Below are positions 1 through 10,772 of a stretch of DNA of 64,000 nucleotides, one piece after another. This stretch comes from Chromohalobacter sp. 296-RDG. Its GTDB lineage: Bacteria > Pseudomonadota > Gammaproteobacteria > Pseudomonadales > Halomonadaceae. The number at the start of each line of letters is the position of its first letter. Position 1 is the stretch's first letter. The stretch is from positions 1 through 64,000 of the forward strand of contig NZ_JARANY010000014.1 of the NCBI RefSeq assembly GCF_029889885.1. Direction: 5' to 3'. The translations under genes were made by a program, and so were the position numbers. A model generated the notes under the pieces. That model was given only the letters and a program-made list of their open reading frames with translations. It was not told the DNA's origin and did no database searches.

Positions 1-639
1 GTCGCCGGTGCGGTACTGCCACGCCACTTCGAGATCGCCGACGTTATCCGGGGTGACTTGATCGAGCGGCGAGTAACGCGTTGCGGCGCTGTCGCGCCCG
101 TAGGCAACCCAGTCTTCATCGTCGGGCGTATCCGCCGGCTGAGCATCGCCGACATTGGTCGCCAATGAACTCTCGGCGACCTCCGGTACGTCCTCGATAT
201 GCTGATAACCGCGCGGCACGAACGCCAAGGCACCGGCGACGATCAGGCCCAGGCACAATACGCCCGCGACCGAGAAACCCACCTTGCGCGAGGGGCCGCC
301 CTTGAGACTCGGCATGACCAGCGCGACCAGAATAGCCAGGATCAACGCGACATCGAGACGTGGAATCCAGCGCCAGTAATTCAGCCCAGACTCCCATGCA
401 GCCCAGATCAGCGTCCCCACGAACGCAAGGCCGTAGAGCCAGGCGCCGGACATGCGACCGCGCACCAACTGAATACCGGAGACGAGCATCAGGATGCCCG
501 CGATAGCGTAATACCAGGAACCGCCCAATGACGCTAGATAAAGCCCGCCGCCGCCCAGCGCGAGGCCGACGAGCGCAACGATGATACCCACGAGCTTGGC
601 AAACGGACCGCCAACTCTGCGGGAAGATGTAGTAGCCAA
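1..639 (-). CDS. gcd: Membrane-bound PQQ glucose dehydrogenase, N-terminal part
   Basis: This enzyme oxidises glucose to gluconolactone on the periplasmic side and passes electrons to ubiquinone. The 213 visible codons encode about five hydrophobic segments, which is the membrane anchor of the mGDH family. They are followed by the start of the quinoprotein propeller, with the family-typical stretch WVAYGRDSAATRYSPL near residues 176-191 and EVAWQYRTGD at the window edge. The rest of the gene (the family is about 800 residues) lies left of the window. I chose a TTG start at 637-639 because AAGGAG lies 7 bases upstream and no in-frame ATG fits. The AT-rich stretch at 770-815 probably carries its promoter. 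Confidence 0.85.
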   Translation of the reverse strand, partial: MATTSSRRVGGPFAKLVGIIVALVGLALGGGGLYLASLGGSWYYAIAGILMLVSGIQLVRGRMSGAWLYGLAFVGTLIWAAWESGLNYWRWIPRLDVALILAILVALVMPSLKGGPSRKVGFSVAGVLCLGLIVAGALAFVPRGYQHIEDVPEVAESSLATNVGDAQPADTPDDEDWVAYGRDSAATRYSPLDQVTPDNVGDLEVAWQYRTGD

Positions 640-923
640 AACATTTCTCCTTGAATGACAGTGACCCCTTGTATCGCCGGTGAAAGCGACACGCCATGCG
701 GCTTGAAGCGCGTGTCCGACGCGCCCCATCACCTTGATGGCTCGCCCTAAGGATAGGTCATTTCAAGCCTTCTACATAATTGATTAATAAAAGATATAAG
801 GAACGAAAGACAGGCAGGACGCTTGGCATGCGCGCACGAAAATGGACGCATGTCCCATCGACATCATCAGAGAAAGGAGATAGCTGGAACTTGCCGAAAT
901 GACCAGAGGCCATGAAGAAAGGT

Positions 924-1010
924 TGGTGCCCGAGGTCGGACTCGAACCGACACGGTGTCGCCACCGGCGGATTTTGAATCCGCTGCGTCTACCAATTTCG
1001 CCACCCGGGC
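924..1010 (-). tRNA. tRNA-Leu (CAA)
   Basis: The minus strand folds as a class II tRNA of 87 nt with encoded CCA. Acceptor arm GCCCGGG pairs with CTCGGGC, and the T-loop is GGTTCGAGTCC. The anticodon arm GCGGA-TTCAAAA-TCCGC gives anticodon CAA, which reads UUG. The long variable arm (GGTGGCGACACC) is typical of leucine tRNAs. It has its own strong promoter just upstream. Confidence 0.95.
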
Positions 1011-1021
1011 AACGAGGACGT

Positions 1022-1049
1022 ATTATACGGAGAAGATTGGTGACGTCAA
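1022..1049 (-). promoter_or_regulatory. Sigma-70 promoter of tRNA-Leu
   Basis: On the minus strand, TTGACG (1049-1044) and TATAAT (1027-1022) are separated by 16 bases. Transcription would start about 5 bases before the mature tRNA 5' end. A near-consensus promoter is what a stable RNA gene would be expected to have. Confidence 0.75.
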
Positions 1050-1170
1050 TCATTCGGGCCTGACTTCGTCGTCTGTCTCGACTATCATGGGCCGCCTTCG
1101 TCGAGCGCACACCGCACGTGCCTCATCTCCGATTTCAGTTTTTCGATTCCAGGTCGTTTTCTTCAATTCC

Positions 1171-3407
<2,237 letters not shown>

Positions 3408-3475
3408 TCGAAGGCCATCCGGGACACGCTCTCGGGCCCAGATTCACCCTCACTACCATCCGGAGATAATAATCC

Positions 3476-3805
3476 ATGCTGGAGTTTTTCATTCCCGCAG
3501 CTCACGCGCAGGATGCCTCACCCGCGGGCGGCGGCATTGCCCAGATCGTCATGCTGGTCGGCTTCGTGCTGATCTTCTACTTTCTGCTATGGCGCCCGCA
3601 GTCCAAGCGTGCGAAGCAGCACAAACAGCTGATCAGCAATCTGGCCAAGGGCGATGAGATCGTCATCGGCGGCGGCCTGATGGGACGTGTCACCAATGTC
3701 GGCGACGATTTCATCAGCTTGGAAATCGCCGAGGGCACCGAGGTGAACGTTCAGAAGAACTCCGTCGCCGCGGTATTGCCCAAGGGCACCCTGAAGTCCA
3801 TCTGA
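3476..3805 (+). CDS. yajC: Preprotein translocase subunit YajC
   Basis: YajC is the small single-span inner-membrane partner of SecDF, which helps SecYEG-driven export. The product is 109 residues. It has one hydrophobic segment (about residues 22-42), the characteristic FYFLLWRPQSKRAK stretch at its cytoplasmic edge, and then a basic-to-acidic soluble tail with the GDEIVIGGGLMG motif. It lies between tgt and secD as in most gammaproteobacteria. Confidence 0.95.
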   Translation: MLEFFIPAAHAQDASPAGGGIAQIVMLVGFVLIFYFLLWRPQSKRAKQHKQLISNLAKGDEIVIGGGLMGRVTNVGDDFISLEIAEGTEVNVQKNSVAAVLPKGTLKSI

Positions 3806-3904
3806 TCTCCTATCAGGAGGCGCGAAACCGCACTCCTCAACGCCACCGGCCATGCTTTATGGTCGGTGGTTGTCTTCTGCGTCAGCAACAAGGACAGGGC
3901 TTCC

Positions 3905-5755
3905 ATGCTCAACCGTTATCCCCTGTGGAAGTATCTGCTGATACTCATCGTACTTCTCGTCGGCATCATCTACGCGTTACCCAATCTTTACCCCGCCGAC
4001 CCTGCCGTTCAGATCAGCAGCACTGCCAGCGGCACCGCACTCGATCAAGAGCGTCTCGACCGCTTGACTCAAGCGCTCGAGGATGAAGGTATCGACATCA
4101 AACAAAGCGAGCTGGATGGCAACAGTGCACTGATTCGCCTCGACCAGGCCGATCAGCAAATCGCTGCCCGCGACATTCTCGACGACCGTCTGGGTGACGC
4201 CTATACCGTAGCGCTCAATCTCGCCGATGCGACGCCCGACTGGTTGGCCGGCCTTTCCGCCACCCCCATGAAGCTCGGCCTCGACCTCCAGGGCGGGGTA
4301 CACTTCCTGTTGGAAGTCGACATGGACGCCGCCGTCCAGCAACGTCTGGAAGCGAATGCCAGCGCCGTCCGCGATATCCTGCGTGACGAGCGGATACGTT
4401 ATCGTGACACCGAGATCGGCGACCGCACGATCACGTTCCAGTTCGCCAACGAGGATGACCGCAACGCTGCGCGCGGCTTGATCGCCGATCAGTTCCCTGA
4501 CTTCGATTACGAGAACGCAGACAGTGATAGCGGTACGGCCCTGACGATGACCTTCACCGAACAGGCCGTGCAGGATCTGCAGGACTACGCTGTCAACCAA
4601 AACCTGACGACGATCCGCAACCGCGTCAACGAGCTGGGCGTCTCGGAGCCACTCGTGCAGCGCCAGGGCCCCAGCCGCATCGTCGTCGAGCTGCCCGGGG
4701 TGCAGGACACCGCCGCCGCCAAGCGTATCGTGGGGGCCACGGCGAACCTGGAGTTCCGCCTGGAAGCGCGCCCGGATACGCCCGACCGCGAGATCGAAAC
4801 GCTCAACTTTCGCAATGACGAAAATCGCAACGCTGAGTTGATGCGTGACGTCATCGTCACCGGCGATCATGTCTCCAGTGCCAGCCGCAGCTTCGATCAA
4901 AACAACCGTCCGCAGGTCAACATCAACCTCGATGGCACCGGCGGTTCGATGATGAGCCGCGCCACGCGCTCCAACATCGGGCGCAACATGGCGGTGGTCT
5001 TCATCGAGCACAAGACCCGTACACGCACGGTGATGGAAGACGGTAAAGAAGTCGAAAAGCGCGAAGGCTATACCGAGCGCGGCATCATCAGTCTGGCGAC
5101 CATACAAAGCGCCTTGAGCAACCGTTTCCGCATCACCGGTCTCGATTCCTCGAGCGAGGCGGCAGACCTGGCCTTGCTACTGCGCTCCGGCTCGCTGGCG
5201 GCCCCCATCTATTTCGCCCAAGAGCGCACCATTGGGCCTAGCCTGGGCGCGCAGAACATCCACCAGGGCATTCTCTCGGTAGAACTCGGCTTGTTGCTCG
5301 TGGTGCTGTTCATGCTGGCGCGCTACAAAGCCTTCGGCGTGGTCGCCAACATCTCGCTAGGACTAAACCTCGTGATGCTGGTCGCGTTGATGTCGATGCT
5401 CGGCGCCACCCTGACGCTCCCCGGGATTGCCGGTATCGTGCTGACACTAGGCATGGCGGTGGATGCCAACGTATTGATATTCGAACGAATACGTGAAGAG
5501 ATCAGAGGCAAGATGCCGGCCCAGCAAGCCATACACACTGGCTTCGAGCGCGCCTTCACTTCGATCGTCGACGCCAACATCACCACCCTGCTGGTGGCGG
5601 TCATCCTGTTCTCGATCGGCACCGGGCCGGTCAAAGGCTTCGCCGTCACGCTGTCGCTGGGCATTCTGACCTCGATGTTTACCGCCATCCTGGTCTCACG
5701 TGCCCTGATCAACCTCACCATCGGCGGACGCCCGCTGAAGAAAATCTGGATCTGA
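3905..5755 (+). CDS. secD: Protein translocase subunit SecD
   Basis: SecD uses the proton motive force to pull translocating proteins into the periplasm. The product is 616 residues (E. coli 615), starting MLNRYPLWKYLL. It has one N-terminal span, a large periplasmic P1 domain with GLDLQGGVHFLLEVD, and five C-terminal spans with the RND-type stretch GMAVDANVLIFERIREE. I chose this ATG by homology, although the frame opens 39 bases earlier. The gene lies 12 bases before secF, so the two are co-transcribed. Confidence 0.95.
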   Translation: MLNRYPLWKYLLILIVLLVGIIYALPNLYPADPAVQISSTASGTALDQERLDRLTQALEDEGIDIKQSELDGNSALIRLDQADQQIAARDILDDRLGDAYTVALNLADATPDWLAGLSATPMKLGLDLQGGVHFLLEVDMDAAVQQRLEANASAVRDILRDERIRYRDTEIGDRTITFQFANEDDRNAARGLIADQFPDFDYENADSDSGTALTMTFTEQAVQDLQDYAVNQNLTTIRNRVNELGVSEPLVQRQGPSRIVVELPGVQDTAAAKRIVGATANLEFRLEARPDTPDREIETLNFRNDENRNAELMRDVIVTGDHVSSASRSFDQNNRPQVNINLDGTGGSMMSRATRSNIGRNMAVVFIEHKTRTRTVMEDGKEVEKREGYTERGIISLATIQSALSNRFRITGLDSSSEAADLALLLRSGSLAAPIYFAQERTIGPSLGAQNIHQGILSVELGLLLVVLFMLARYKAFGVVANISLGLNLVMLVALMSMLGATLTLPGIAGIVLTLGMAVDANVLIFERIREEIRGKMPAQQAIHTGFERAFTSIVDANITTLLVAVILFSIGTGPVKGFAVTLSLGILTSMFTAILVSRALINLTIGGRPLKKIWI

Positions 5756-5767
5756 GGAGAGCGAGCG

Positions 5768-6676
5768 ATGCGACAGTTAGACTTCATGGGCAAACGCCGC
5801 ATAGCCTTCGTCATTTCCGTGCTGCTCGCGGTCATTGCGATCGGCGCCCTGGCATTCAAAGGCCTCAACCTGGGCCTGGACTTCACCGGCGGCACGCTGG
5901 TGGAAGTCCGCTATGAGCAAGCTCCAGCCCTGGACGACCTACGCAGCAAATTGAGCGACGAGGGCTTTGAGGATGCCCAGGTACAAACCTTCGGCACCTC
6001 CAACGACATCCTCGTACGCCTGCAGCAGACGTTCGACAACGACGTCGGGCAAAGCGTCGTGGGTATTCTGGACAGCGAAGCGAATCCGGTAGACCTGGTC
6101 CGCGCCGAGTTCGTCGGTGCGCAGGTCGGCGATCAGCTACGCGATCAAAGCGGCATGGGCATGCTGCTGGCCCTGGCGGTGGTCATGGTGTATGTGGCGT
6201 TCCGCTTCCAGTACAAGTTCGCACTCGGCGCCCTGATCTCCCTCGGTCATGACGTGGTGATCATACTCGGCATCTTTGCGTTGTTCGGACTGGACTTCGA
6301 TTTGACGGTACTGGCCGCCATATTGGCGGTGATCGGTTACTCGCTCAACGACACCATCATCGTCTACGACCGAATACGCGAGAATATCCGCAAGTCGCAA
6401 ATCGACGACATGGCGCAGATATTCAACGAGTCGATCAACCAGACCTTGGCGCGCACCATGGCGACGTCTGGGACCACATTGCTAGTACTATTGGCACTGT
6501 TCTTCCTCGGCGGGGACATGATCCACAACTTCTCGATCGCCTTGATACTGGGCGTCGTCGCGGGCACCTTCTCGTCGGTGTACGTGGCTGCCGCGTTGTT
6601 GCTGGCCATTAAACTGCAGCGCCAGGATCTGATCCGGACCAAGAAGGAAAACGACGAGGAAGAAGAACTGCCCTGA
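5768..6676 (+). CDS. secF: Protein translocase subunit SecF
   Basis: SecF forms the RND-like proton-driven complex with SecD. The product is 302 residues with six predicted spans, the N-terminal motif LGLDFTGGTLVEV and the C-terminal VIGYSLNDTIIVYDRIREN. The C-terminus is acidic and lysine-rich (ENDEEEELP). The ribosome-binding site GAGGAG overlaps the end of secD. Confidence 0.95.
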   Translation: MRQLDFMGKRRIAFVISVLLAVIAIGALAFKGLNLGLDFTGGTLVEVRYEQAPALDDLRSKLSDEGFEDAQVQTFGTSNDILVRLQQTFDNDVGQSVVGILDSEANPVDLVRAEFVGAQVGDQLRDQSGMGMLLALAVVMVYVAFRFQYKFALGALISLGHDVVIILGIFALFGLDFDLTVLAAILAVIGYSLNDTIIVYDRIRENIRKSQIDDMAQIFNESINQTLARTMATSGTTLLVLLALFFLGGDMIHNFSIALILGVVAGTFSSVYVAAALLLAIKLQRQDLIRTKKENDEEEELP

Positions 6677-6706
6677 GACTTCAGCGGCCTAGCCGTTCGG
6701 TATCCG

Positions 6707-6733
6707 ATACGCCTCCCCTCCCGGGAGGCGTAT
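6707..6733. terminator. Hairpin terminator between convergent genes
   Basis: ATACGCCTCCC (6707-6717) and GGGAGGCGTAT (6723-6733) form an 11-bp perfect stem with a 5-nt loop. There is no long T-run. It lies between secF and the convergent sigma-54 activator gene, so it may work in both directions. Confidence 0.7.
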
Positions 6734-6761
6734 TGCGTTGGGGCTTGCATTGCGCTGAGAG

Positions 6762-8177
6762 CTAGTCGCGCGACACGATCTTCAATCCATGACGGCGCAG
6801 CTTGCGCACCACGCCGGGCTGACTGATCCCCAGACGCTCGGCCATGGCATAAGTGCTCGACAACCGCATCGCCAACTCGCCGAGAATCTCGGCCTCGACG
6901 GCCTCAAGCGTCTCGCGCAGGGTGTGCCCCTCTTCTAGCGTCGCCAGCGGACTGCCTCCACTTGCCGCTGTGCTCACACGCGCTGGGGCCACGTCTCGCT
7001 CCTCCATTGGCGCCCCGATGACGCCACCCTCGGCGGACAACCAGGCGCGTTCGAGCCAGTTTTCCAGCTCGCGGACATTCCCCAGCCAGTCACCCCCCAT
7101 CAACTCCGGCCACACGCGAGGATGCAGTACCTTGTCCATGCCATAGCGCTCGTTGAGCCAGGCGAGCTGACGTTCCGCGAGGCCGGGGATATCTTCACGG
7201 CGCTCGCGCAAGGGCGGCAGCGTGACGGGGATCACGTTGAGCCGATAGTATAGGTCGAGGCGAAAACGCCCCTCCTCCACGCGTTGCGCCAGGTCCTGGT
7301 TGGTGGCGACCACCAAGCGAAAATCGACCCGCCGCGAGCGCGTATCGCCCAGCCGTGTCAGGTAACCGTCCTGAATCACCTTCAGCAGCTTGCTCTGCAT
7401 GGCCAGGGGCAGCTCGCCGATCTCGTCGAGAAACAACGTGCCCTTGTGGGCCTGCTCCAGAAGCCCGGCCTTGCCCATCCGTGCGGCGCCGCTGAACGCA
7501 CCGGGTTGATAGCCGAACATCTCGGATTCGAACAGCGACTCGGGGATCGAGGCGCAGTTGACGTCCACGAAAGCGCCATCGCACCGCTGGCTCCAGCGAT
7601 GCAGCTGGCGCGCGAAGGCCGTCTTGCCGACTCCCGACTCGCCGAGCATCAGTACCGTGGCGTCGGTCGGTGCCACCCGCTTGATGAGCTGCGCCACCTC
7701 ATGCATGACCTGGCTACGCACCTCCAGCGACTCCAGCTCCAATGCATCCCCCGATGCCGGCGCGCCGCCACGCTTGAGGTGCTCATTGAAGCGACGCTGT
7801 AGAAGTGCGTATTCATCCTGCAGCAGGCGCAGATCGGTCATGTCCATGGAGCGACTGATAACGCGCACCAAGCGCCCGGATGCGTACACCGGATATGCCT
7901 CAGCGATGACCTGACGCCCCGTACCGGTTCGCTGCATGACCTGCGCCGGCTGGCCAGTGCGAATGACCTCCAGCGAAACCGAGGGCGACAGCACGCCGCG
8001 TGCCTCCAGTTCGTAAACAGTGGTCGCGCACAGCGCCTCGCGGCTCAAGCCATAGACGGCAGCACTTCCCGGGCTGACATCCAATACCTGACCATCGACA
8101 TCGACGATGAAGACATGATCGTGCCCGGTATGCACCAGTGCTTCGAGCGTTTGTGCGTCGATATCGTGATCTCGCAT
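6762..8177 (-). CDS. PAS-domain sigma-54-dependent activator
   Basis: This is a bacterial enhancer-binding protein of 471 residues. It has an N-terminal PAS-like sensor (about 10-120), a AAA+ domain (about 155-385) and a C-terminal helix-turn-helix (MAERLGISQPGVVRKL, about 443-458). The AAA+ domain has Walker A GESGVGKT, Walker B GTLFLDEIGELP and a GAFSGA loop in place of the usual GAFTGA. It is divergent from the guanidinobutyrase operon, which has a -24/-12 promoter, so I infer it activates that operon. The signal sensed by the PAS domain is unknown. A GAGGA site lies 4 bases before the ATG. Confidence 0.85.
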   Translation of the reverse strand: MRDHDIDAQTLEALVHTGHDHVFIVDVDGQVLDVSPGSAAVYGLSREALCATTVYELEARGVLSPSVSLEVIRTGQPAQVMQRTGTGRQVIAEAYPVYASGRLVRVISRSMDMTDLRLLQDEYALLQRRFNEHLKRGGAPASGDALELESLEVRSQVMHEVAQLIKRVAPTDATVLMLGESGVGKTAFARQLHRWSQRCDGAFVDVNCASIPESLFESEMFGYQPGAFSGAARMGKAGLLEQAHKGTLFLDEIGELPLAMQSKLLKVIQDGYLTRLGDTRSRRVDFRLVVATNQDLAQRVEEGRFRLDLYYRLNVIPVTLPPLRERREDIPGLAERQLAWLNERYGMDKVLHPRVWPELMGGDWLGNVRELENWLERAWLSAEGGVIGAPMEERDVAPARVSTAASGGSPLATLEEGHTLRETLEAVEAEILGELAMRLSSTYAMAERLGISQPGVVRKLRRHGLKIVSRD

Positions 8178-8204
8178 GCCGTCCTCGATTCATTTCTGTA
8201 TCAC

Positions 8205-8253
8205 GATGCAATATTGGATCACCTAAAGCCGTCGAGCAATACAAGACTGCATC
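8205..8253. promoter_or_regulatory. Candidate enhancer half-sites for the activator
   Basis: GATGCA (8205-8210) and TGCATC (8248-8253) are inverted copies about 90 and 45 bases upstream of the sigma-54 promoter. On opposite strands the flanks also resemble each other (GATGCAATATTG and GATGCAGTCTTG). The placement suits an enhancer-binding protein, but assignment to the divergent regulator is inference only. Confidence 0.3.
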
Positions 8254-8294
8254 ACTCATGGAGCTAAGTCCTTGATTACAGGAAGACTACCACC

Positions 8295-8310
8295 TGGCAT
8301 GGTTCATGCT
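8295..8310 (+). promoter_or_regulatory. Sigma-54 (-24/-12) promoter of the guanidinobutyrase operon
   Basis: TGGCATGGTTCATGCT matches the consensus TGGCACG-N4-TTGCW with the exact GG-to-GC spacing and two mismatches. It lies 52 bases upstream of the ATG and next to a divergent sigma-54 activator gene. Transcription would start near 8321. Confidence 0.7.
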
Positions 8311-8361
8311 AATAACAAGGAGGCACCAACAACGATCCACCGCTTCTACCAGGAGCCCAGC

Positions 8362-9324
8362 ATGAGCGATCACGACACCCCGATTTTCAATCAACCCTTG
8401 GGCGGTAACGAGATGCCGCGCTTCGGCGGCATCGCGAGCATGATGCGTCTGCCCACCCAGGCGAGCGCCGACGGGCTTGATGCTGCTTTCGTCGGCATTC
8501 CCATGGACATCGGCACCTCGAATCGCCCGGGAACCCGCCTGGGACCGCGCCAGATCCGCGACGAGTCGCGCATGCTGCGGCCCTACAACATGGCCACCCG
8601 CGCGGCGCCGTTCGACAGCCTGCAAGTGGCGGACACTGGCGACGTAGCGATCAACACCTTCGACCTGAAGAAAAGCGTCGAGATCATCCGACAGCACTAT
8701 CGTGAACTGCTCGGCCACGACGCCGTGCCACTGACACTCGGTGGCGACCACACCCTGACATGGCCGGTGCTGCAGGCCATCGCCGAGAAACACGGCCCAG
8801 TAGGGCTGATCCATATCGACGCCCATGCCGATATCAATCCACACATGTTCGGCGAAGAAGTCGCTCATGGCTGCCCGATTCGTCGCGCCCAAGAAGAAGG
8901 CCTGCTGGACAGCCAGCGCGTGATCCAGATCGGGCTGCGCGGAACAGGTTATGCCGCCGATGACTTCGACTGGTGCCGCGAACAAGGCTTCCGTGTCGTC
9001 ACCGCCGAGCAGTGCTGGTACAAGTCGCTGGAACCGCTGATGGCCGAGGTGCGTGAGCAGATGGGCGATCGCCCCGTGTACATCACCTTCGATATCGACG
9101 CTCTCGATCCCTCGGTGGCGCCCGGTACCGGCACCGCCGAAGCAGCCGGCCTGGCCATGTCGCAAGGTCTAGAGATCGTCCGTGGCACCTGGGGGCTGAA
9201 TATCGTCGGCGGCGATCTGGTCGAAGTCGCACCGCCCTACGACACCAGCGGCAACACTGCGTTGATGGGCGCCACGCTGCTCTATGAAATGCTCTGCGTG
9301 CTCCCCGGCGTCAAGCGCCGCTAA
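8362..9324 (+). CDS. gbuA: Guanidinobutyrase (ureohydrolase family)
   Basis: This enzyme hydrolyses 4-guanidinobutyrate to 4-aminobutyrate and urea. The 320-residue product has the binuclear manganese ligands of the arginase/agmatinase family: GGDHT near residue 130, HIDAHADIN near 150 and TFDIDALDP near 240. Its N-terminus, NQPLGGNEMPRFGGI, resembles Pseudomonas GbuA as I remember it and is less like agmatinase SpeB. AGGAG lies 6 bases before the ATG. The gene leads an operon with a ketoarginine decarboxylase and an aldehyde dehydrogenase, which supports GbuA over agmatinase. The exact substrate is untested. Confidence 0.85.
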   Translation: MSDHDTPIFNQPLGGNEMPRFGGIASMMRLPTQASADGLDAAFVGIPMDIGTSNRPGTRLGPRQIRDESRMLRPYNMATRAAPFDSLQVADTGDVAINTFDLKKSVEIIRQHYRELLGHDAVPLTLGGDHTLTWPVLQAIAEKHGPVGLIHIDAHADINPHMFGEEVAHGCPIRRAQEEGLLDSQRVIQIGLRGTGYAADDFDWCREQGFRVVTAEQCWYKSLEPLMAEVREQMGDRPVYITFDIDALDPSVAPGTGTAEAAGLAMSQGLEIVRGTWGLNIVGGDLVEVAPPYDTSGNTALMGATLLYEMLCVLPGVKRR

Positions 9325-9370
9325 GCCATGCCCCATGCTTGGGGCTCTACAACAACAAGTGGTGACATCT

Positions 9371-10762
9371 ATGTCCGCATCCCTCGATTCCACCGCACCT
9401 GGCGGTGGCGCTCCCCACAACGCACGGCTGACGCCGCGCGGGCTTCTCAAGTTTCTCGTCCCCTCACTGATCGGCATCGGCATGTTTCTGGTGCCCTTCT
9501 CGACGGGCGATACCATCAACATCGGCATGGGCATGCTCGCTGACGGTCTTCAGGACGTGCTCGGCGACGCATTGCCCGCCATTGCCACGCTGGTACTGTG
9601 CCTCTCGGCATTCGTCACCACCTACGTCAAGTTCGCCAAGCCCCACTGGGCCCGCGAGAATGCCTTGGGTGAACTGTTCGACGTCGAGCCGCTGTGGATG
9701 GCGATGCGCTTGCTGGGTGCTGCCTTCGCGATCATGACCTATTTCCAGGTCGGCCCCGAGTTCGTGACCGTTTCTTCCACCGGCGGGGTAATGCTCAACG
9801 ACTTGGCGCCAGTACTGCTGACCTTTTTCTTCTTCGCCGCCATTCTGCTGCCTTTCCTGGTCGACTTCGGTTTCATGGAATTCATCGGCAGCCTAGTCCG
9901 CACTCCATTCCGCAAGATGTTCGGTCTGCCCGGACGCAGCGCCATCGACGCCACCGCTTCGTGGATGGGCTCGGGCACCGTGGGGGTGCTGATCACCACG
10001 CAGCAATACGAGCAGGGCTACTACAATCGGCGCGAGGCCTCGGCCATTGCCACCAATTTCTCCATCGTTTCGATTGCCTTTGCACTTCTGGTGACCAACT
10101 TCATCGGCATCAATCACCTCTTCGTGCCGTTTTATCTCACCGTGGTTGTGGCGGGATTGGTGGCTGCAGTGGTCGTCCCGCGCCTACCGCCACTCTCTCG
10201 CAAGCCGAACACCTACCATGAGCCGGTGGGTTGCCGCCTTGCCGAGGAACGCACCGGCACTCAAGGCCTGTTTCGCTATAGCCTGGACATGGCTGTGGAA
10301 CGTGCTGACAAGGCGCCGGGACCGCGTCAATTATTGCGCCACGCATTGCTTAACGTAGCCGATATCTTCTTCGGACTGCTGCCGCTGGTCATCGCCATCG
10401 GCACCGTGGCATTGATCCTCGCCGAGTTCACCCCACTATTCACCTGGCTGTCCTACCCGATGGTGCCGATCCTCGAGTGGATGAACGTGCCCGAGGCGGC
10501 GGCCGCCGCGCCGGCCACGCTGGTGGGCTTCGCTGACATGTTCCTGCCCGCCGTGCTGGCCAGCGATATCGAGAGCGAACTGACCCGCTTCGTGATTGCC
10601 TGCCTGTCGCTGACACAGTTGATCTATATGTCGGAAATCGGCGCCTTGCTGCTCAAGTCCAAGATTCCGCTCAAGCTCTGGGAACTGGTCGTCATATTCT
10701 TGCTGCGTACCGCCATCACGTTGCCGATCATCGTCGTGATGGGCCACTGGCTGGTGGCTTAA
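9371..10762 (+). CDS. YjiH-family nucleoside-recognition (gate) membrane protein
   Basis: This is an integral membrane protein of 463 residues with about ten hydrophobic segments. It resembles the YjiH/nucleoside-recognition gate family, including the stretches MTYFQVGPEFVTVSSTGG and WMGSGTVGVLITTQQYE. The function of the family is poorly defined. Its position between guanidinobutyrase and the ketoarginine decarboxylase, 10 bases before the latter, suggests a role in moving arginine, a guanidino compound or a product such as urea or GABA. That role is inference. The start at 9371 has only a weak ribosome-binding site. Confidence 0.75.
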   Translation: MSASLDSTAPGGGAPHNARLTPRGLLKFLVPSLIGIGMFLVPFSTGDTINIGMGMLADGLQDVLGDALPAIATLVLCLSAFVTTYVKFAKPHWARENALGELFDVEPLWMAMRLLGAAFAIMTYFQVGPEFVTVSSTGGVMLNDLAPVLLTFFFFAAILLPFLVDFGFMEFIGSLVRTPFRKMFGLPGRSAIDATASWMGSGTVGVLITTQQYEQGYYNRREASAIATNFSIVSIAFALLVTNFIGINHLFVPFYLTVVVAGLVAAVVVPRLPPLSRKPNTYHEPVGCRLAEERTGTQGLFRYSLDMAVERADKAPGPRQLLRHALLNVADIFFGLLPLVIAIGTVALILAEFTPLFTWLSYPMVPILEWMNVPEAAAAAPATLVGFADMFLPAVLASDIESELTRFVIACLSLTQLIYMSEIGALLLKSKIPLKLWELVVIFLLRTAITLPIIVVMGHWLVA

Positions 10763-10772
10763 GGAGCTCCCC

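Noticed and set aside
199-531. Plus-strand 110-residue frame at the left edge
   Set aside because: It is antisense to the hydrophobic anchor of the glucose dehydrogenase gene, which has clear family sequence on the minus strand, and shows no motif of its own.
3977-5107. Long minus-strand frame (376 codons) inside secD
   Set aside because: It is the reverse-strand shadow of a GC-rich coding frame. Its composition is valine-, glutamate- and glycine-rich with no motif, and secD homology covers the whole region.
8201-8220. Sigma-70 promoter for the sigma-54 activator gene near CAATATTG
   Set aside because: No -35/-10 pair with acceptable spacing could be found on the minus strand there.
8362-9324. 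Calling the ureohydrolase agmatinase SpeB
   Set aside because: The N-terminal sequence and linkage to a ketoarginine decarboxylase and aldehyde dehydrogenase favour guanidinobutyrase.
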